A DNA stretch of 64,000 bases from Aureobasidium sp. EXF-3400 (taxonomy: Eukaryota > Ascomycota > Dothideomycetes > Dothideales > Saccotheciaceae), in contig SWBL01000166.1 of the NCBI GenBank assembly GCA_024195585.1, positions 1 to 64,000 on the forward strand, written 5' to 3'. Shown here piece by piece: positions 11,188 through 22,909 of this stretch. Every line of letters starts with the position of its first letter. The first letter of the stretch is position 1. The notes under the pieces were generated by a model that saw only the letters and a list, made by a program, of their open reading frames with translations, did not search any database and had not been told where the DNA came from. A program made the translations under genes and the position numbers.

Positions 11188-11756
11188 TTACTTTTCTCTT
11201 TTCTTCGACATGGCATTTTCTTCGGTGTATATACATTCAGGTTGATCGTTTTGCTTTCTTTTGGGCTGGACTTGGGAGATCTTTCGCAGATTGGGAAAAT
11301 GGATTTCACGACATCAGACGACTGTTTTGAGCGCTTTGCATGTGGACTTGTACTTAGATAGCTCTTCTTGTTATATACTTGCGACAGTGTTCGCCACTAC
11401 AATACAATACAGTTTAACTATTCCACTATTAGTCCTTGTGTGTCTATCAATGTTGGAAGATATGACGTGCATCAGCCATGGAATCTGTACAGGATTTGCG
11501 TCTAGAAATGGTCTCACTTCATGATTTGACAACCGCAACTCGAGGCATCACGTGTCTCGTGTGAGGAATAGAACAGCGACTGTATCGTAGTTCAAGCAGT
11601 TCAAGTTTGTCATATCTTCCATGCTTGTCGAGCGGTATGGTAGATACTGTCGACGTCATTTTCACATGCAACGAACCAGGGTCATACCGCATACATCCGG
11701 AAATTGCACCACTTCCCCTACTTCCACCACTCGCATTCTCACAAAACAAGAACCAA
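11188..11756. other. Intergenic region
   Basis: 569 bases between the wall-protein stop and the next start. It holds the 3' flank of one gene and the promoter of the next. An open frame extends 50 codons upstream of 11757, but those residues look like leader sequence, not conserved protein. Nothing else seen. Confidence 0.4.
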
Positions 11757-12710
11757 ATGTCTAAACAGTCGTCCCAACGCCTACCTGCGCCGGCGCTCTT
11801 TGTAGGACCACCCTCTCTTAATGCCAGCAATGTCTCTCTCACACGCGCAAACACGGATACATCACAAAGCTCACGCGCCGTACCTTCTTCCACAATCCCC
11901 GGTCCTTCCTCGCCATCCTTGACGCAAACACCACTATCCAGATCAAACACAGGCCTATCGCGACGAGACACCAATCTATCACGGCAGAACACAAACCTGT
12001 CACGTCAGAACACTAGAGATCCATTGAGCAGACAAAACACAAACATCTCGACCCAACAACGACCCGATGGCCTACAAGTCCCTGACGACAACACACAAGC
12101 AGCGACAGGAGGAGTGGGGCTGGGCTTAGCAAATACAACCATCGATGAAGAAGTAAAACGTCAACGGCCCCGCCGCGGCACCGCAGTCTTGGACGCCCAC
12201 TGGGCAGCCCTGCAATCCACCCTTTCGGACATTGAACTCTCGGCCGCATCTTCCGCCCACGTTTTCAACTCCAACCACGCAAAAGCATTGGAGGATTTAC
12301 GAGCTGCTCAAGTGGAACTGGCGAGGGCATGGGGTCAAACGGACGCTGAAGATGTATCCACCTTGCCCTCTACAGCCGACTCCAAGACGAATAAAGAACA
12401 AGCTTTCAGAAAGGATGAAGATAAACGTCACAGTAATCACAACAAAGAGCAAGAGAAACAGGCCGAGCAAAATGAGAGGAAGCTTTCTACGGCAACGACG
12501 TTGGACTTGACTTCTGCGGCGAGAAGAAGAGAGGCTAGCGACAAATACTTTGCCGCTGTCAAGGAGGGGGTTGCGGATGTGGTCAGAAAGTTAGACGGCG
12601 TCGCTGATGCCATGAGAGAGGTCGAGATGCAGAGTAGAGACATCTGGGGTGATGACGCCAAGGAAAGCAGTGAGATGACCGAGAGTGAGTTTGGAAGTTT
12701 GAGTTCTTGA
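11757..12710 (+). CDS. Low-complexity and coiled-coil protein with SRxNT repeats, function unknown
   Basis: Single exon, 317 residues from ATG 11757 (MSKQSSQRLPAPALFVGPPS); an upstream in-frame ATG at 11607 is less likely. The N-terminal third is disordered and holds six copies of a short L-[ST]-R-x-[ND]-T motif (LTRANT, LSRSNT, LSRRDT, LSRQNT three times). After a basic RQRPRRGTAVLDAHWAAL segment come Ala/Glu-rich helices (about residues 150-200 and 240-300) and a conserved-looking end, AMREVEMQSRDIWGDD. From memory it resembles uncharacterised conserved Pezizomycotina proteins of the DUF5315 kind, but I could not check that. The RxxT spacing fits basophilic kinases, so phospho-regulation is inferred. 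No catalytic domain is visible. Confidence 0.75.
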   Translation: MSKQSSQRLPAPALFVGPPSLNASNVSLTRANTDTSQSSRAVPSSTIPGPSSPSLTQTPLSRSNTGLSRRDTNLSRQNTNLSRQNTRDPLSRQNTNISTQQRPDGLQVPDDNTQAATGGVGLGLANTTIDEEVKRQRPRRGTAVLDAHWAALQSTLSDIELSAASSAHVFNSNHAKALEDLRAAQVELARAWGQTDAEDVSTLPSTADSKTNKEQAFRKDEDKRHSNHNKEQEKQAEQNERKLSTATTLDLTSAARRREASDKYFAAVKEGVADVVRKLDGVADAMREVEMQSRDIWGDDAKESSEMTESEFGSLSS

Positions 12711-13539
12711 GATACCCAATGGAGCATAGGTTACTTTGGCGCTCTGTATGGGCGAGTCTGGACAGAGTACATCATACAAGGCCATGGACTCAGTCCGAGC
12801 CGCGGAAGAGCTACGGATTCTACCATTTCTGCGAGACACAAGTGCGGCATGCAGAGGAGCTCTAGACGGATACCCCTCGATGAGTCTGCTTCGAGGATGC
12901 TAGGTCAGACGTACTGGAACGTTTCGAGATGAACGACATTTGCAATCATCCACGATGGATACGTGTGATCAATCAATCTTACAATCCCAATGAACATAGT
13001 CTCGGACTCGCAACGTGATCGAGTGCCTATACAAGGATGACACCACGGTACCTGATCCAAGTTCGATGCTTCCTTCTCAACATGATCCAAGTCCGAAGCA
13101 ATTGCAGTTGCTTTTCCCCAAACTCCACACTTCTCCTCAAAATCACAGCCCTCAACAGTCCACTTCGGCATTTGTTTCATTACCAAGACAGCAAAATGCT
13201 AGCGGATGTCGTCCGAGTGGCGTCAAGCATTTCAGACAAGCAAAGCACGATTGGCCATGCATTAACAAGCCGTGGTCCTTGCGTCGACAAGTGGATCTTG
13301 GTTGCGACGGAAGATGACCGAGCCTCCCAAATGTCCTCACGGAAGTTTTCCGAGAATCCTTCTCCCCACGATATCTCCACCATCTTGCCTTGCCATGCCT
13401 GTAGTCTGGAATCCCCACGGGGGAAGCCTAATAACCCGGAAGATGGTATATATATGGTGTGGTCCTGCCTGTTCAAGTCCTGATCATCCGAGTAGTTCAT
13501 TGACAACTTCTCCTTTCGTTCACCTCTCACATTGCAACC
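12711..13539. other. Intergenic region upstream of the MFS gene
   Basis: 829 bases without a convincing gene. It ends in the MFS promoter with a TATA box. Short open frames on both strands have no recognisable features. Confidence 0.45.
13447..13455 (+). promoter_or_regulatory. TATA box of the MFS transporter gene
   Basis: An uninterrupted TATATATAT tract 85-93 bases upstream of the ATG at 13540, followed by a pyrimidine-rich leader. This spacing fits a fungal TATA element with a short 5' UTR. TATA-driven promoters often mark inducible transporters, which is inference. Confidence 0.6.
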
Positions 13540-15316
13540 ATGACTGGAGCAGAACTAGCAACCATGGACACCGTCGAATTTTCAGGCTTCTCGCTCACTG
13601 CAGAAGAGTATGCCAGGAAGGAAAAGGCCCTCGTCCGTAAGGTCGACTTCAGACTTATGCCGTGCCTTTTGGGTATGATTGTACTCAAGTAAGTTCTCCT
13701 CTCAAACTGCAATCTCAGACCACGAATGCTAATTGATATCCACAGCTACCTCGATCGTAACGCTCTTCCCAACGCAAGAATCCAGGGCATCGAGAAAGAC
13801 CTGGGCCTCAAGGGCGATCAGTTCAACACAGCAATCTCTGTTCTGTTCGCTGGTTACATTGCTCTTCAGATCCCCTCAAACATGCTCTTGACCAGAGTGA
13901 GACCCAGTATCTACCTCCCTGTCTGCATGGCTCTTTGGGGTGTTGTTTCGGCCTGCACAGCTCTTGTACATGACTTCAACGGCTTGGTTGTCACAAGATT
14001 CTTCCTCGGTTTCATGGAAGCACCTTACTTCCCTGGAGCACTCTTCCTTCTCTCGAGTTGGTACACTCGCAGAGAACTCGCTACCCGCACTGCCGTCCTC
14101 TACACCGGAAGTCTCTTGTCCAGCGCCTTTGGTGGTCTTGTCGGAGCTGGTGTTCAATACGGTTTGGATGGAGCCCATGGTCTGGAGTCTTGGCGTTGGT
14201 TATTTATTATTGAAGGTTCGGAATCCTCATCTGAATGACGATCCGATGAGTTCGAGCAGCAGGCTAATGCTTCTCCAGGTTGTGTGACCGTTGCATTCGC
14301 CTTGACTTGCATGTAAGTGTGCTCTACCCAAACTCTCAAAGGAAACCACAACTAATTTAATCATAGCTTCATCCTTCCCGATTTCCCTCACACCACTCGC
14401 TGGCTCTCAGAAGAAGAGAAGGGCATTGCCACCTTCAGACTTCGCGACCGTAACGGCAACAACGATCAAGAAAGAGGCTCGCTTCTCTCAGGTCTCAGAA
14501 TGGCAGTCACCGACTACAAGGTCTGGCTTCTTGCTGGCATTGTCATCACCAAGACCTCCGCCGCAGCCGTCACTTCCTTCATCCCTACCCTAGTCAAGAC
14601 CTTCGGCTACAGCAAGATCCAATCTCTGCTTCTCGTCGCTCCCCCATATGTCTTTGCTGCTATCTGCGCCATGACTATCTCCATCAGCAGTGATCGTCGT
14701 CAAGAGAGATATTGCCATCTGGTTATCCCTCTGTCGTTCGGTATGATCGGTTACATCATCGCTGCTGCAACTACTGGACTGGCTCCTCGCTACGTTTCTC
14801 TGTTCTTGATGCTTGGTGGTGTATACGGTGGTTTCAACGTCGCCATTGCTTGGATCTCTGCTACTCTGCCTCATCCTATGGAGAAGAGAGCCGCTGCTTT
14901 GGCTTTGACAAACGTAAGTCTTATCATCATTGACCCAGGTTTGACCTTTCACTGACATTTTCCAACAGATGGTCGGAAACTTTGCTCAAATCTACTCACC
15001 CTACCTCTACGAGAAGGAGAGCGGACCAAGGTATCTTCCCGCCATGACCGCCAACAGTAAGTCTCCTTTGCCTCTAATTCCCATTTCCAAGCTCTGTACT
15101 AATCAAATCTCCATTACAGCCATTTTCGTCTTTGTTTCCATCACTTTGGCTACCATTCTACGCTTCTGCCTCGTCCGCGAGAACAAGAAACTCGAGCAAG
15201 CAGAGATTGAGCAGCACGAGCTGCAGTTGGGCGAGAAGGGCAATGTTGACCACATGGAGGTTTCGCAGCCTGGCCCTGCACCGGGACTTAGCCCTGGATT
15301 CAGATTTTTGCTGTAG
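13540..15316 (+). CDS. MFS transporter, anion:cation symporter (Dal5/Tna1-like) family
   Basis: Plasma-membrane major facilitator of the ACS family, which takes up organic anions such as nicotinate, allantoate, pantothenate or vitamins. The substrate here cannot be told. Six exons: 13540-13688, 13746-14215, 14279-14312, 14367-14913, 14969-15056, 15120-15316, giving 494 residues with every junction in phase. Exon 3 is a 34-nt microexon. Signatures are NYLDRNALPNARIQGIEKDL after TM1, GLVVTRFFLGFMEAPYFPG, WYTRRELATRTAVLYTGSLL, ESWRWLFIIEG, and FPHTTRWLSEEEKGIA before the central loop. About 12 membrane segments are present. The C-terminal tail is Glu/Gln-rich and then Pro/Gly-rich. The start is the first ATG after the TATA box (MTGAELATMD); a second ATG lies eight codons later. 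Confidence 0.92.
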
Positions 15317-16459
15317 AGCGTTGGGTATACAGAAGGCTTAGAGTGGAGTTTATCTTTATGAATGTTACGAGTTTCAAACACAATCACCTGTTACCTCATT
15401 GTTTGTGAAAGAGAAACGCGTGAGTTGTAAGATTGCATAGCTCCTGCCTTACTCAACATCGAGACTCGACTGGTATGCAGCTGCCTAAACTTCACTACAA
15501 ATCACTTTCCGTACCTACCTCGCTGCAATCATTTTCGTTTGGAAACAAGACTTCACACCAGATTTCATCTGCCTTCGTCAGCTCAAATCTCTCTCTCACA
15601 CTACAACAACTACACCTCCTTCCTTTACATAAAAGGACATGGAGAGGTAAAGTACAGCATTCCCAAACCTTGAGGTATATAGTTGCACCTCTATTAAAAG
15701 GCACGATATCGTTCTGTGTCGAGTCTGTCCCACTAAGAGGCATCAGTTCTACACGTTCTCTCGGGCCTCTACTCTCCTTCTCGACACTACTATGCATTTT
15801 TATAGCAACTTTATACTATCTAGGACGTAGGGATCAGAAAAGAAGATGATATAAGGAGTCATAAATGCATATAACAAGTATCCCAGATACAAAAGCGATA
15901 CAAGATACAGCTGTAAAAAGTCACAATCGTTTTCTGGAAAGAGCTATACCCACTGAGATACATAAGTTCTACACGATTTCTCTGGCATTGAGTCTAGTTC
16001 TCGATACAATTGTGCATTTCTATATCTTATAGATTACTATATAGAGGATGGGGAGATTGCAGTAAGGAGCACGATTAGGGGTGAAATAACCTCATCCCAA
16101 ATACAAAGTCTACATAGATGGATAGCTATAAAAAGGCAAGAAGGTGTCTGGAAACAAGTCTTTTCCACTGAAAGCCGTCTTTTTCCTGCTTTTCTTGACA
16201 GAGCTACCACAATCAACCAGATCGCTCAGAATGTCGAAGATTTGGTGAACGCCGAGCAGACAGCCAGACCCCCTAAGAGACCTAACAGAGGCGAATGCTC
16301 TCAATCCGGCGAGCGCGAAGTAACATTCATGTAAACGTAAGTACTGCGTTTTGTTATCTCTACAGTTGTCTTGTCTAACAAAGCTTCCTTAGAGTCTCCT
16401 CTATCTTCCTCACACTCCTCAGGAGAGGATTGCTCAGGTCATAAGCTCAACTTTGTCCT
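15317..16459. other. Intergenic region with degenerate repeats
   Basis: 1.14 kb between the MFS stop and the end of the acetoacetyl-CoA synthetase gene, which reads toward it. AT-richer than its neighbours, with no coding-like frame. Most of it is the repeat array annotated separately. Confidence 0.5.
15658..16190. repeat. Degenerate tandem repeat, unit about 220 bp, 2.4 copies
   Basis: Three aligned copies begin near 15658, 15888 and 16093. Shared landmarks recur at 205-230-base spacing: TCCCAGATACAAA-like starts (CCCAAACC, CCCAGATACAAA, CCCAAATACAAA), a GCTATAAAAAG-like box, GTTTTCTGGAAA / GTGTCTGGAAACA, CCCACTAAGAG / CCCACTGAGA / CCACTGAAAG, and in copies 1 and 2 AGTTCTACACG followed by TTCTCT, TCTCGACAC / TCTCGATAC and TGCATTT. 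Copy 3 stops after the CCACTGA box. The copies have drifted heavily and contain no long open frame. Origin is unknown; a decayed minisatellite or transposon remnant is possible. Confidence 0.68.
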
Positions 16460-18796
16460 CTACAATTTACTCTTGACACCACCGATAAGCTCTTCCACCT
16501 TTGCAAACTTGTAATAGTAGTCCAAACTCTGCGGATTGAGCAACGTACCCGAAGGCTTGACTCGTTCTCCACAAACAATCCTCTTAACCGGCAATTCCAC
16601 TTTCTTGAGATTAACCGTCGTCTGCATGCAACATTAGCACACCACCTTCCATTCCCAAGCAGCAAGCAGGGTAAACTCACAGGTATCTCCGGCGTCTCAA
16701 ACACATACTTAGGCACATGTCTCGGACTACATTCCTTGCCTATCCTTTGCCTCACCTCCTTAACCAATTTTTCCGAAAACTTCTTTCCGGGCTTCATGAG
16801 TAGGAAAAGGAGAACGGCTTCATCGGTATCGTGGGGGCGGCGTTGACCAACACAGATGCTGTCTTGAATGTCGTCGCTGAAGAAGGCTTCAATCACATTG
16901 TAGATTTCTGCACTGCCGAAGCGGACGCCGGAGGGGTTTAGGACGCCGTCGGCGCGGCCGAGGAAGTAGATTCCGCGGGTTTTGGGGTGGATGAGGATGT
17001 AATCGCCATGGGTCCAGACGTCTGTTTCATGTCAGTTATCCTGTTGTCGTATCTTAAGGAAGAAGAAGGAGGAAACTCACTATCAAAACGAGCATAATAA
17101 GCATCGAAATATTTCTGTCCTGAATCATCGCCCCAGAATTTAACAGGTTGATTGGGGAAAGCGGCTGTAACAACCAATTCTCCTGCTTCACCGATGGGTA
17201 AAGCTTTTCCTTTTATGCCTTTTCCTCCTTCGATGGTTTGATCGTAGACTTGGAGATTCATGGCTAAACCAGGGCCTTGACATCCTCCTGCATATAAAGG
17301 AGTCATGAGATTACCCATTGCAAATGAGGAAGCTACATCTGTGCCTCCACTGATATTGTTGAGGTGCACAGAAGATGGGAAACCAGAGTCGTAGAACCAG
17401 TGGAAGAGAGATTCTGGCAACACCATACCGGTGCTTGAGACACGGCGCAGAGAAGACAAATCCGTGACTTGCTTAGGGATGACGGGAGGAGATGCTGAAG
17501 CCAGGGTTTGCAGGTATCGTGGTGAGATGCCTAGATCGGTGACTTTTTGCTCTCCTACGAGACGGACGAAAGTGGTGAGGTCGGGGATGAAGGGCGAGCC
17601 ATCATATAGAATCGATCGTGCTCCGTGTTGGAGTGCCATTGTAGACATGAGATACATGATCCAGCCTGTGGTTGTGTACTGAAGATTGACAGTGGTGGGT
17701 CCAGAATCCAGATGGAGTTTGCCTTCTTTCATCGAACTGATGAGAACTGGTCCACATCCATGAACGATACATTTTGGTACACCAGTAGTACCTATGACTC
17801 TGTCAGATATTGTAAGACAGTACAAAGCATAAAACTTACCAGAAGAGTAAACAATCAAGAACGGATCCTTGAAATCCACCTTCTCAAACGGCAACTCCGA
17901 ATTCCCACCAGCTTTTGCAAGATACTGCGCCAAACTCATCGTCTTGGGCACATCTCCTACATCAGCCGGTCTCTCCTGAAACCTAGGCATACTAACCACA
18001 CCCTTAAACCCTTTCGCCTTACTCTTCCCCATGCCTTCCACAATCTCCCTCATCTTGGGCTTCAAATCAACAGTCTTGCCATTATAAACAGCCCAATCAT
18101 CCACAAAAATCCACTTTGGCTCTATCTGCGTCAACCGCTGCAAAACACCCTGACTACCCATATCCGTACTGCTAGAGCTGAAAATGCCACCCAGAGTAGT
18201 GACAGCTAAGAATACAGTTAATGTATCAATGCTGTTGGAAGTTACCACTGCAACTCTATCGCCCTTGCTCACTCCATGTGCTTTCATAGCTTGAGCCAGC
18301 AAACCAACTTTAGCCCGAAGTTGTTTCCAAGTACAGTGGGTAATTTCAGTGCATCCTTCGCGTACTTCTGTTAAAGCTATTTTATCGCTTTCTTTGCCTG
18401 TGAGGGTGCGTACGGAGGGGTTTGATGGGTCAGCGGTATACAAAATGTTTTCTGCAAAGTTGAGTTGGACGCCTGAGAACCAGGAAGGTACGGAGTCCAT
18501 TCTTGCAGCTGGGTCTACCACATGAGTGTACTTTCCAGTATGGATCAGAGGATGGAGAGAAAACAGATCGGACCAGAAGTCTGTGCGTTGGTTGAGTGAC
18601 CATTGGTATAGGTCTTGGAAGGTCTGGAGTCATCAGTTTTCTTGTTCTGTACAACATATAGCCATTTTCTTGTCTGTGTTACCTTGAGATTTAGCCCTCT
18701 CTTCTTATTGACATCTCTCATGAATTGAGCCATATTGGTAGACTCTGGATTAGGATGCTCCCACAGCTTGCGGGGCATCACGGATGGAGAAGCCAT
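16460..18796 (-). CDS. Acetoacetyl-CoA synthetase
   Basis: Cytosolic ANL-superfamily ligase converting acetoacetate, ATP and CoA to acetoacetyl-CoA for sterol or lipid synthesis or ketone use. Five exons: 18796-18683, 18623-17840, 17791-17081, 17021-16681, 16621-16460, giving 703 residues with all phases consistent. Signs are the N-terminal ACS-type lid (KLWEHPNPESTNMAQFM, WSGVQLNFAEN-like WFSGVQLNFAEN), GIFSSSSTDMG, the ATP-binding loop YSSGTTGVPK assembled across intron 17839-17792, TTTGWIMYLM, LNNISGGTD, the hinge GRADGVLNPSGVRFGSAEIY, and the C-terminal PVKRIVCG near the catalytic Lys. Length matches fungal AACS, longer than acetyl-CoA synthetase. The 48-nt intron is stop-free and in frame. 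The upstream 630 bp hold its promoter. Confidence 0.93.
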
Positions 18797-19427
18797 TGAT
18801 GTGACAAGAACAGACAAGATCTGACTTGTGTTGATTCGGTTAGAAAGTAAGGTACGACGTAACTCTGCAATGCACTCGAACAAATACGGTGCTGCCAATG
18901 AACCAACAAGATGACAAGATGTCTGGTCTTTGCACAAGAGGTCGTCGTGTGGCAGGAGTGGCTTCTCCAGTGTCGATCAATTGAGATCCCTCGGCTACGG
19001 GAAGCGGGGAAGCCTAAACAGCTTCCGATACTTGACTACCTATTCGGGATTTTGAAGATCGTCAAAGGATGGAACGAGAAGGATCGTGTTATTTGGCTAA
19101 GAATACATTTTCTTTTCCGAGACATGACTTCCTTGTCACTCTGAGCAAGAACTTTGAACGCGTTTTGAGAGCAAAAGAAGGTATATCCAATTCAAGGGGA
19201 TAAGTCATGTATATGAGGAGGATACAGTAAAGACACAAGCCCAGCTCTTTCCAGCGGAAGATTCATATATATAGTAACCGGAAGACTAAATCTATCCCGA
19301 AACAGAAGCCCAAAAGGCCGAAAGAGGAGTAACCAAAAAGGTTCAAAAGAAACAACGCTAAGTTTTCCAATTCATGATATGCAGCAGTATTCGTAGTAAC
19401 ATTATTCAGATGGTTTGTGGTTGAAGA
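18797..19427. other. Intergenic region (AACS promoter)
   Basis: 631 bases between the AACS start and the stop of the next minus-strand gene. It should hold the AACS promoter and the neighbour's 3' UTR. A TATATATA tract near 19266 lies in the neighbour's probable 3' flank. No gene seen. Confidence 0.4.
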
Positions 19428-20477
19428 TCATTGCCAGTTGGGTAGGAGACCGCTTTCGGCACGCTTGAGCCTGAATCGAGGCATCTCCTTCGAGGAAATG
19501 GAACTGAAAGAATCCTTGCGGACGGTCCATCGGCTTTGAGGAGGTTGTTGGATGAAGTCGCGAGGGTAGGGTGGTAGGTCCAGAGATGCCATGCGTTCGC
19601 TGGCACCGCGGGGTACCATGCGCTCGGCCGCGCCGCGGGATGTCAACTTTGACTTGATGAATGAAGATGGCGGTGTCAGAGGGGCGGAGAGAGGAGCTGA
19701 CATCATGGATTGAGAGGATCCAGGACGCTTGCTGCCCATGCTAGGTAGCTTGAGATGATATCCATTCCGTGACATGCGATGCTTGGGTGGGCAAGGATAT
19801 GTCGGGCTGGTGAGGGCATCAAAGTAGGCGGATGCTGGAGAATCTGGGGTCGAGGGCCCATGGCTAGATGTCGGTGTTTGAGATCCAATCTCGAGTTCGG
19901 GTGTCGAAGGCATCTTGGGAGATACCATCCTGAGAGAAGGAACAGAGCCGCTGTGGCTTTGTGATCTGATCGAAATAATGCTCAGACGTGATGAGCTACC
20001 GCTAGGCTTCAGACTTGATGAAGTCGTAGGCCTGACGATAATCGGGGACGATGAAGCACTGACTCTAGACACGCGGACCATCTTGGCCTTGCCTGGCGAG
20101 ACAAGGGTCACGACTTCAGCCTGGTTGCATTGGAATTGTTCGACAAAAGTGCAATCCTCGGCCAACAGTTCCGGAAAGTTTGTTTCGAGTTCATCGACGA
20201 ACTCGTCGGCAACGGTGCTAATAGACATTGATGAAAGACTGGAATCGTCCGACGACATTTGTTCTTCTTCTGATATGTAACCGGAATAAAAAAGAGGTTC
20301 GTTGCAGAGATCAGTGATTGTGGCTGATAGAAGAGGAGGCTCGACGAGGATCCTAAAGTCCAGCGTCTTCTCCTGAAGGGGTGCAGATGCGGGTCCAGAT
20401 TTATCGACGCCCCTGACGCACGTTGCGTGTAGCATTCGCTCCACATCACAGGTGAATATCACAGGCTCGGCTGACAT
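19428..20477 (-). CDS. Ser/Pro-rich protein of unknown function
   Basis: Single exon, 349 residues from ATG 20477 (MSAEPVIFTCDVERML). The open frame extends 118 codons further upstream, but those lack conserved character and probably lie in the 5' UTR. A compact N-terminal part (about residues 1-130) includes VIFTCDVERMLHATCVRG, FRILVEPPLLSATITDL, a polar SSDDSSLSSMSIS run and DELETNFPELLAEDC. The rest is disordered, rich in SSS, PSTP and SP, with two related RGAAERM / RGASERM blocks and a basic end, EMPRFRLKRAES. No domain recognised. The Ser/Pro sites suggest CDK or MAPK phosphorylation, which is inference. Composition matches conserved-hypothetical fungal proteins. Confidence 0.68.
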   Translation of the reverse strand: MSAEPVIFTCDVERMLHATCVRGVDKSGPASAPLQEKTLDFRILVEPPLLSATITDLCNEPLFYSGYISEEEQMSSDDSSLSSMSISTVADEFVDELETNFPELLAEDCTFVEQFQCNQAEVVTLVSPGKAKMVRVSRVSASSSPIIVRPTTSSSLKPSGSSSRLSIISIRSQSHSGSVPSLRMVSPKMPSTPELEIGSQTPTSSHGPSTPDSPASAYFDALTSPTYPCPPKHRMSRNGYHLKLPSMGSKRPGSSQSMMSAPLSAPLTPPSSFIKSKLTSRGAAERMVPRGASERMASLDLPPYPRDFIQQPPQSRWTVRKDSFSSISSKEMPRFRLKRAESGLLPNWQ

Positions 20478-22909
20478 GTTTTCGTTGGCGGTGTGACGAA
20501 GCTGACTGGTGCTGACCAACAGCAAAATAATGTACGAGAGTTGGTGAAGGGAAAGAGGCACACTTTGAGTAGTGTGAGTACAGGAGCAATGCCCAGCAAA
20601 GGGGTCCTGAAACTTTGATTGGGTTGTTTGTGAGTAGCGATCCTGCAGTGGCTTGTTTCTAGTTGGAGATCTCGGAATATTCGCCTGTTCGGAGGGGATC
20701 CAGAGTATCGGGTGGGGTTGGGAGATGGTTGGCTTTGTAGGATGTAGGCGGCAGGAGCGCGTAGATATGAATACTTGAAGTTTATCCGGGAAAAAGAATG
20801 GCAAGGTCAGAGGACGTTGATGGGCAATCAAAAGACGGTCAGTAGTTGGCAGGTAAAGAATGGCTTGGGTGGGTGGTGCGTCTCAGACGATCGGTGCGCA
20901 CGAAATGAATGAAATGGCCTTGTTTGCTCTTGTGAGATGGCGGCTACGCGTCGCTTTTGAAGGTACCATGCGTTTGTCGAAAACGGTACAAACGTAGGGT
21001 AACCCACCTGCTCCACTCCTCCTACACCACGACTCTGTGTGCCGCAGACGCAAGCCTTGAGACCAGCAATCAGCATGAACGAGTCTCTTACACAGCACAC
21101 AAAGTCGTTGGTGCTAGCCGCGCCTGTCCAACGGTTTCAGCGGGTTGTCGAGCTTAATCGGAGGTGTTGCGTGGGAGAGTCGATCATGGTGCAGCTCCGT
21201 ACCAAATGGTTGGGTAGTCAAAAAGGCACGCGTCGGTTCCGATTGGACACAAGGAAGAATTTCGACGCGCCTACCCTCGAGTCTATCTTGCTGTTTGCAA
21301 GGCCCCAATAGGTTCATACACTGCAGCAGATCCACTCTTCCAGGTACAATGTACAATACTCGAGCAGAGGAGAATTTTCCTGCCGTGCTCTACCAGGAAG
21401 TCGTAATCACATCCCTGCCACCTTTGCGAATTGCGTGGTGTATCGTTATCAAGAAAACGGTCTTCAGCGGCGCCATGTCATGGTACGTTCCTATCGATAT
21501 GTGATGTGGTGCCTGGAAAGTTGACTCCCTTGCTCCTGCTTTGCTCTCGACGCCGAGGGGGCTTCTTTACTCAGCCTTTTTTTCTATGTGTAAACCGATT
21601 CAACCGTCGAGCGTCATGCACGGCATACCACGGCTTGACTCGACGAACACGGACGGAGGATTTGGAAGAAAGGTTCGGCATGCCACCACCTTCCACTGAG
21701 ACACTATTTTTTCGAATCACTGTTTAGATCTGCGACAATCCTCCATCTTCATGCCAAGCCATGTCATGTCCAGTATCTTTGTATGAAACACATCACTGCA
21801 TGCTTCTCGAAGGTGTCGGCTGTCCACACGTCACAAGAGGCACCGTTAACTGCCCCGTTCACTCCCACCTCCCCTGCCTGCCACCCCCCTTCGAAACGTT
21901 GTCCAGCACAATCTCTCCAATCGACAACAACAAACGCCGTCACGCGAAGAAGCTAAACGGTTGCAAGCTGTTGCCATCGATACGATAGCTAAGGAGCAAA
22001 CCACCCCTTATCCAAAAACAGTACTGCAGCTTGCATGTATCGCAAAAATAGCAGCACACAGCAAGAAGAAGCGAAATTAGGAAAAGTAGTGGTCATGATG
22101 TCAAAAAGAGGTAAGAACGTTTGCGACAGAGACATTTGGTCTCGGGATCACTTGTTGTTTGACGTGTGGTGAAGTAAGACATTCGATGACTCGTGGTGTG
22201 GTGGTGGTTGGATGGTTGGTGTCGTCAACGTCTTTCTTGGGCGTCAGGCTGGAACACAACTCCTCTGGTCAGCCAGAAACTCTTTGTTCACTTGGGATAT
22301 ACGGCAACAATAAGGTCACGCTTGCCAATAGAGATGCATCTGGATCTCTTCTATGATCAATACCCTCACACCAAAACCCCGAGCCGTCGCCTGATACACA
22401 ATGTCGACATCGAACCACAGATGAATGCGAAAAAAGACGGTATAACCCTGACTCAAAGCAATCTGGACGCTATACGAGTTTACACAACGTGCCATCTGCG
22501 AACCACGAGTGTCGTTTATGATCGCACGATGCAATCGATAGCTATTTGATCAGCACAAGTACGATCAGCATCAATATCGATAAGTCAAAAGTCTTTAGAT
22601 ACTGTCGTAACGATAACATAAAACGCTCGATAAAGACTAAGAGGAAAAGACAGGATTTCTATTCGTCGGCCGTAAACAACCCAATACACACAACTCTCGA
22701 TTGATGCTCTCTCTCTGCTTCAATATACATACCGGAAGACTGTAAAAATGCACAAGGGCTTCCTAGCTCAGAGATCGTCCACTGAAGCAATACAAACTGC
22801 GGCGTGTCCATCATCCAAGAGTGGACTGCGAGGTGGTCAAGTCGGGAAGACTCTTGCTGTTTCAATGTAAACAAAGGAGGCCAGTTTCGCAGAAGACGTG
22901 ACCATTTGC
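20478..22909. other. Gene-free stretch, 2.4 kb
   Basis: Lies between the start of the Ser/Pro-rich gene and the end of the AdoMet decarboxylase gene, both on the minus strand. Only short frames with irregular composition are present. The first 600 bp may be a long 5' leader for the Ser/Pro-rich gene, since an open frame runs through it. No RNA gene or repeat recognised. Confidence 0.4.

Noticed and set aside
7911..20477. A secondary-metabolite gene cluster around the transporter and AACS
   Set aside because: No polyketide or peptide synthase, terpene cyclase, P450 or cluster regulator is present, and the neighbours are unrelated housekeeping or wall genes.
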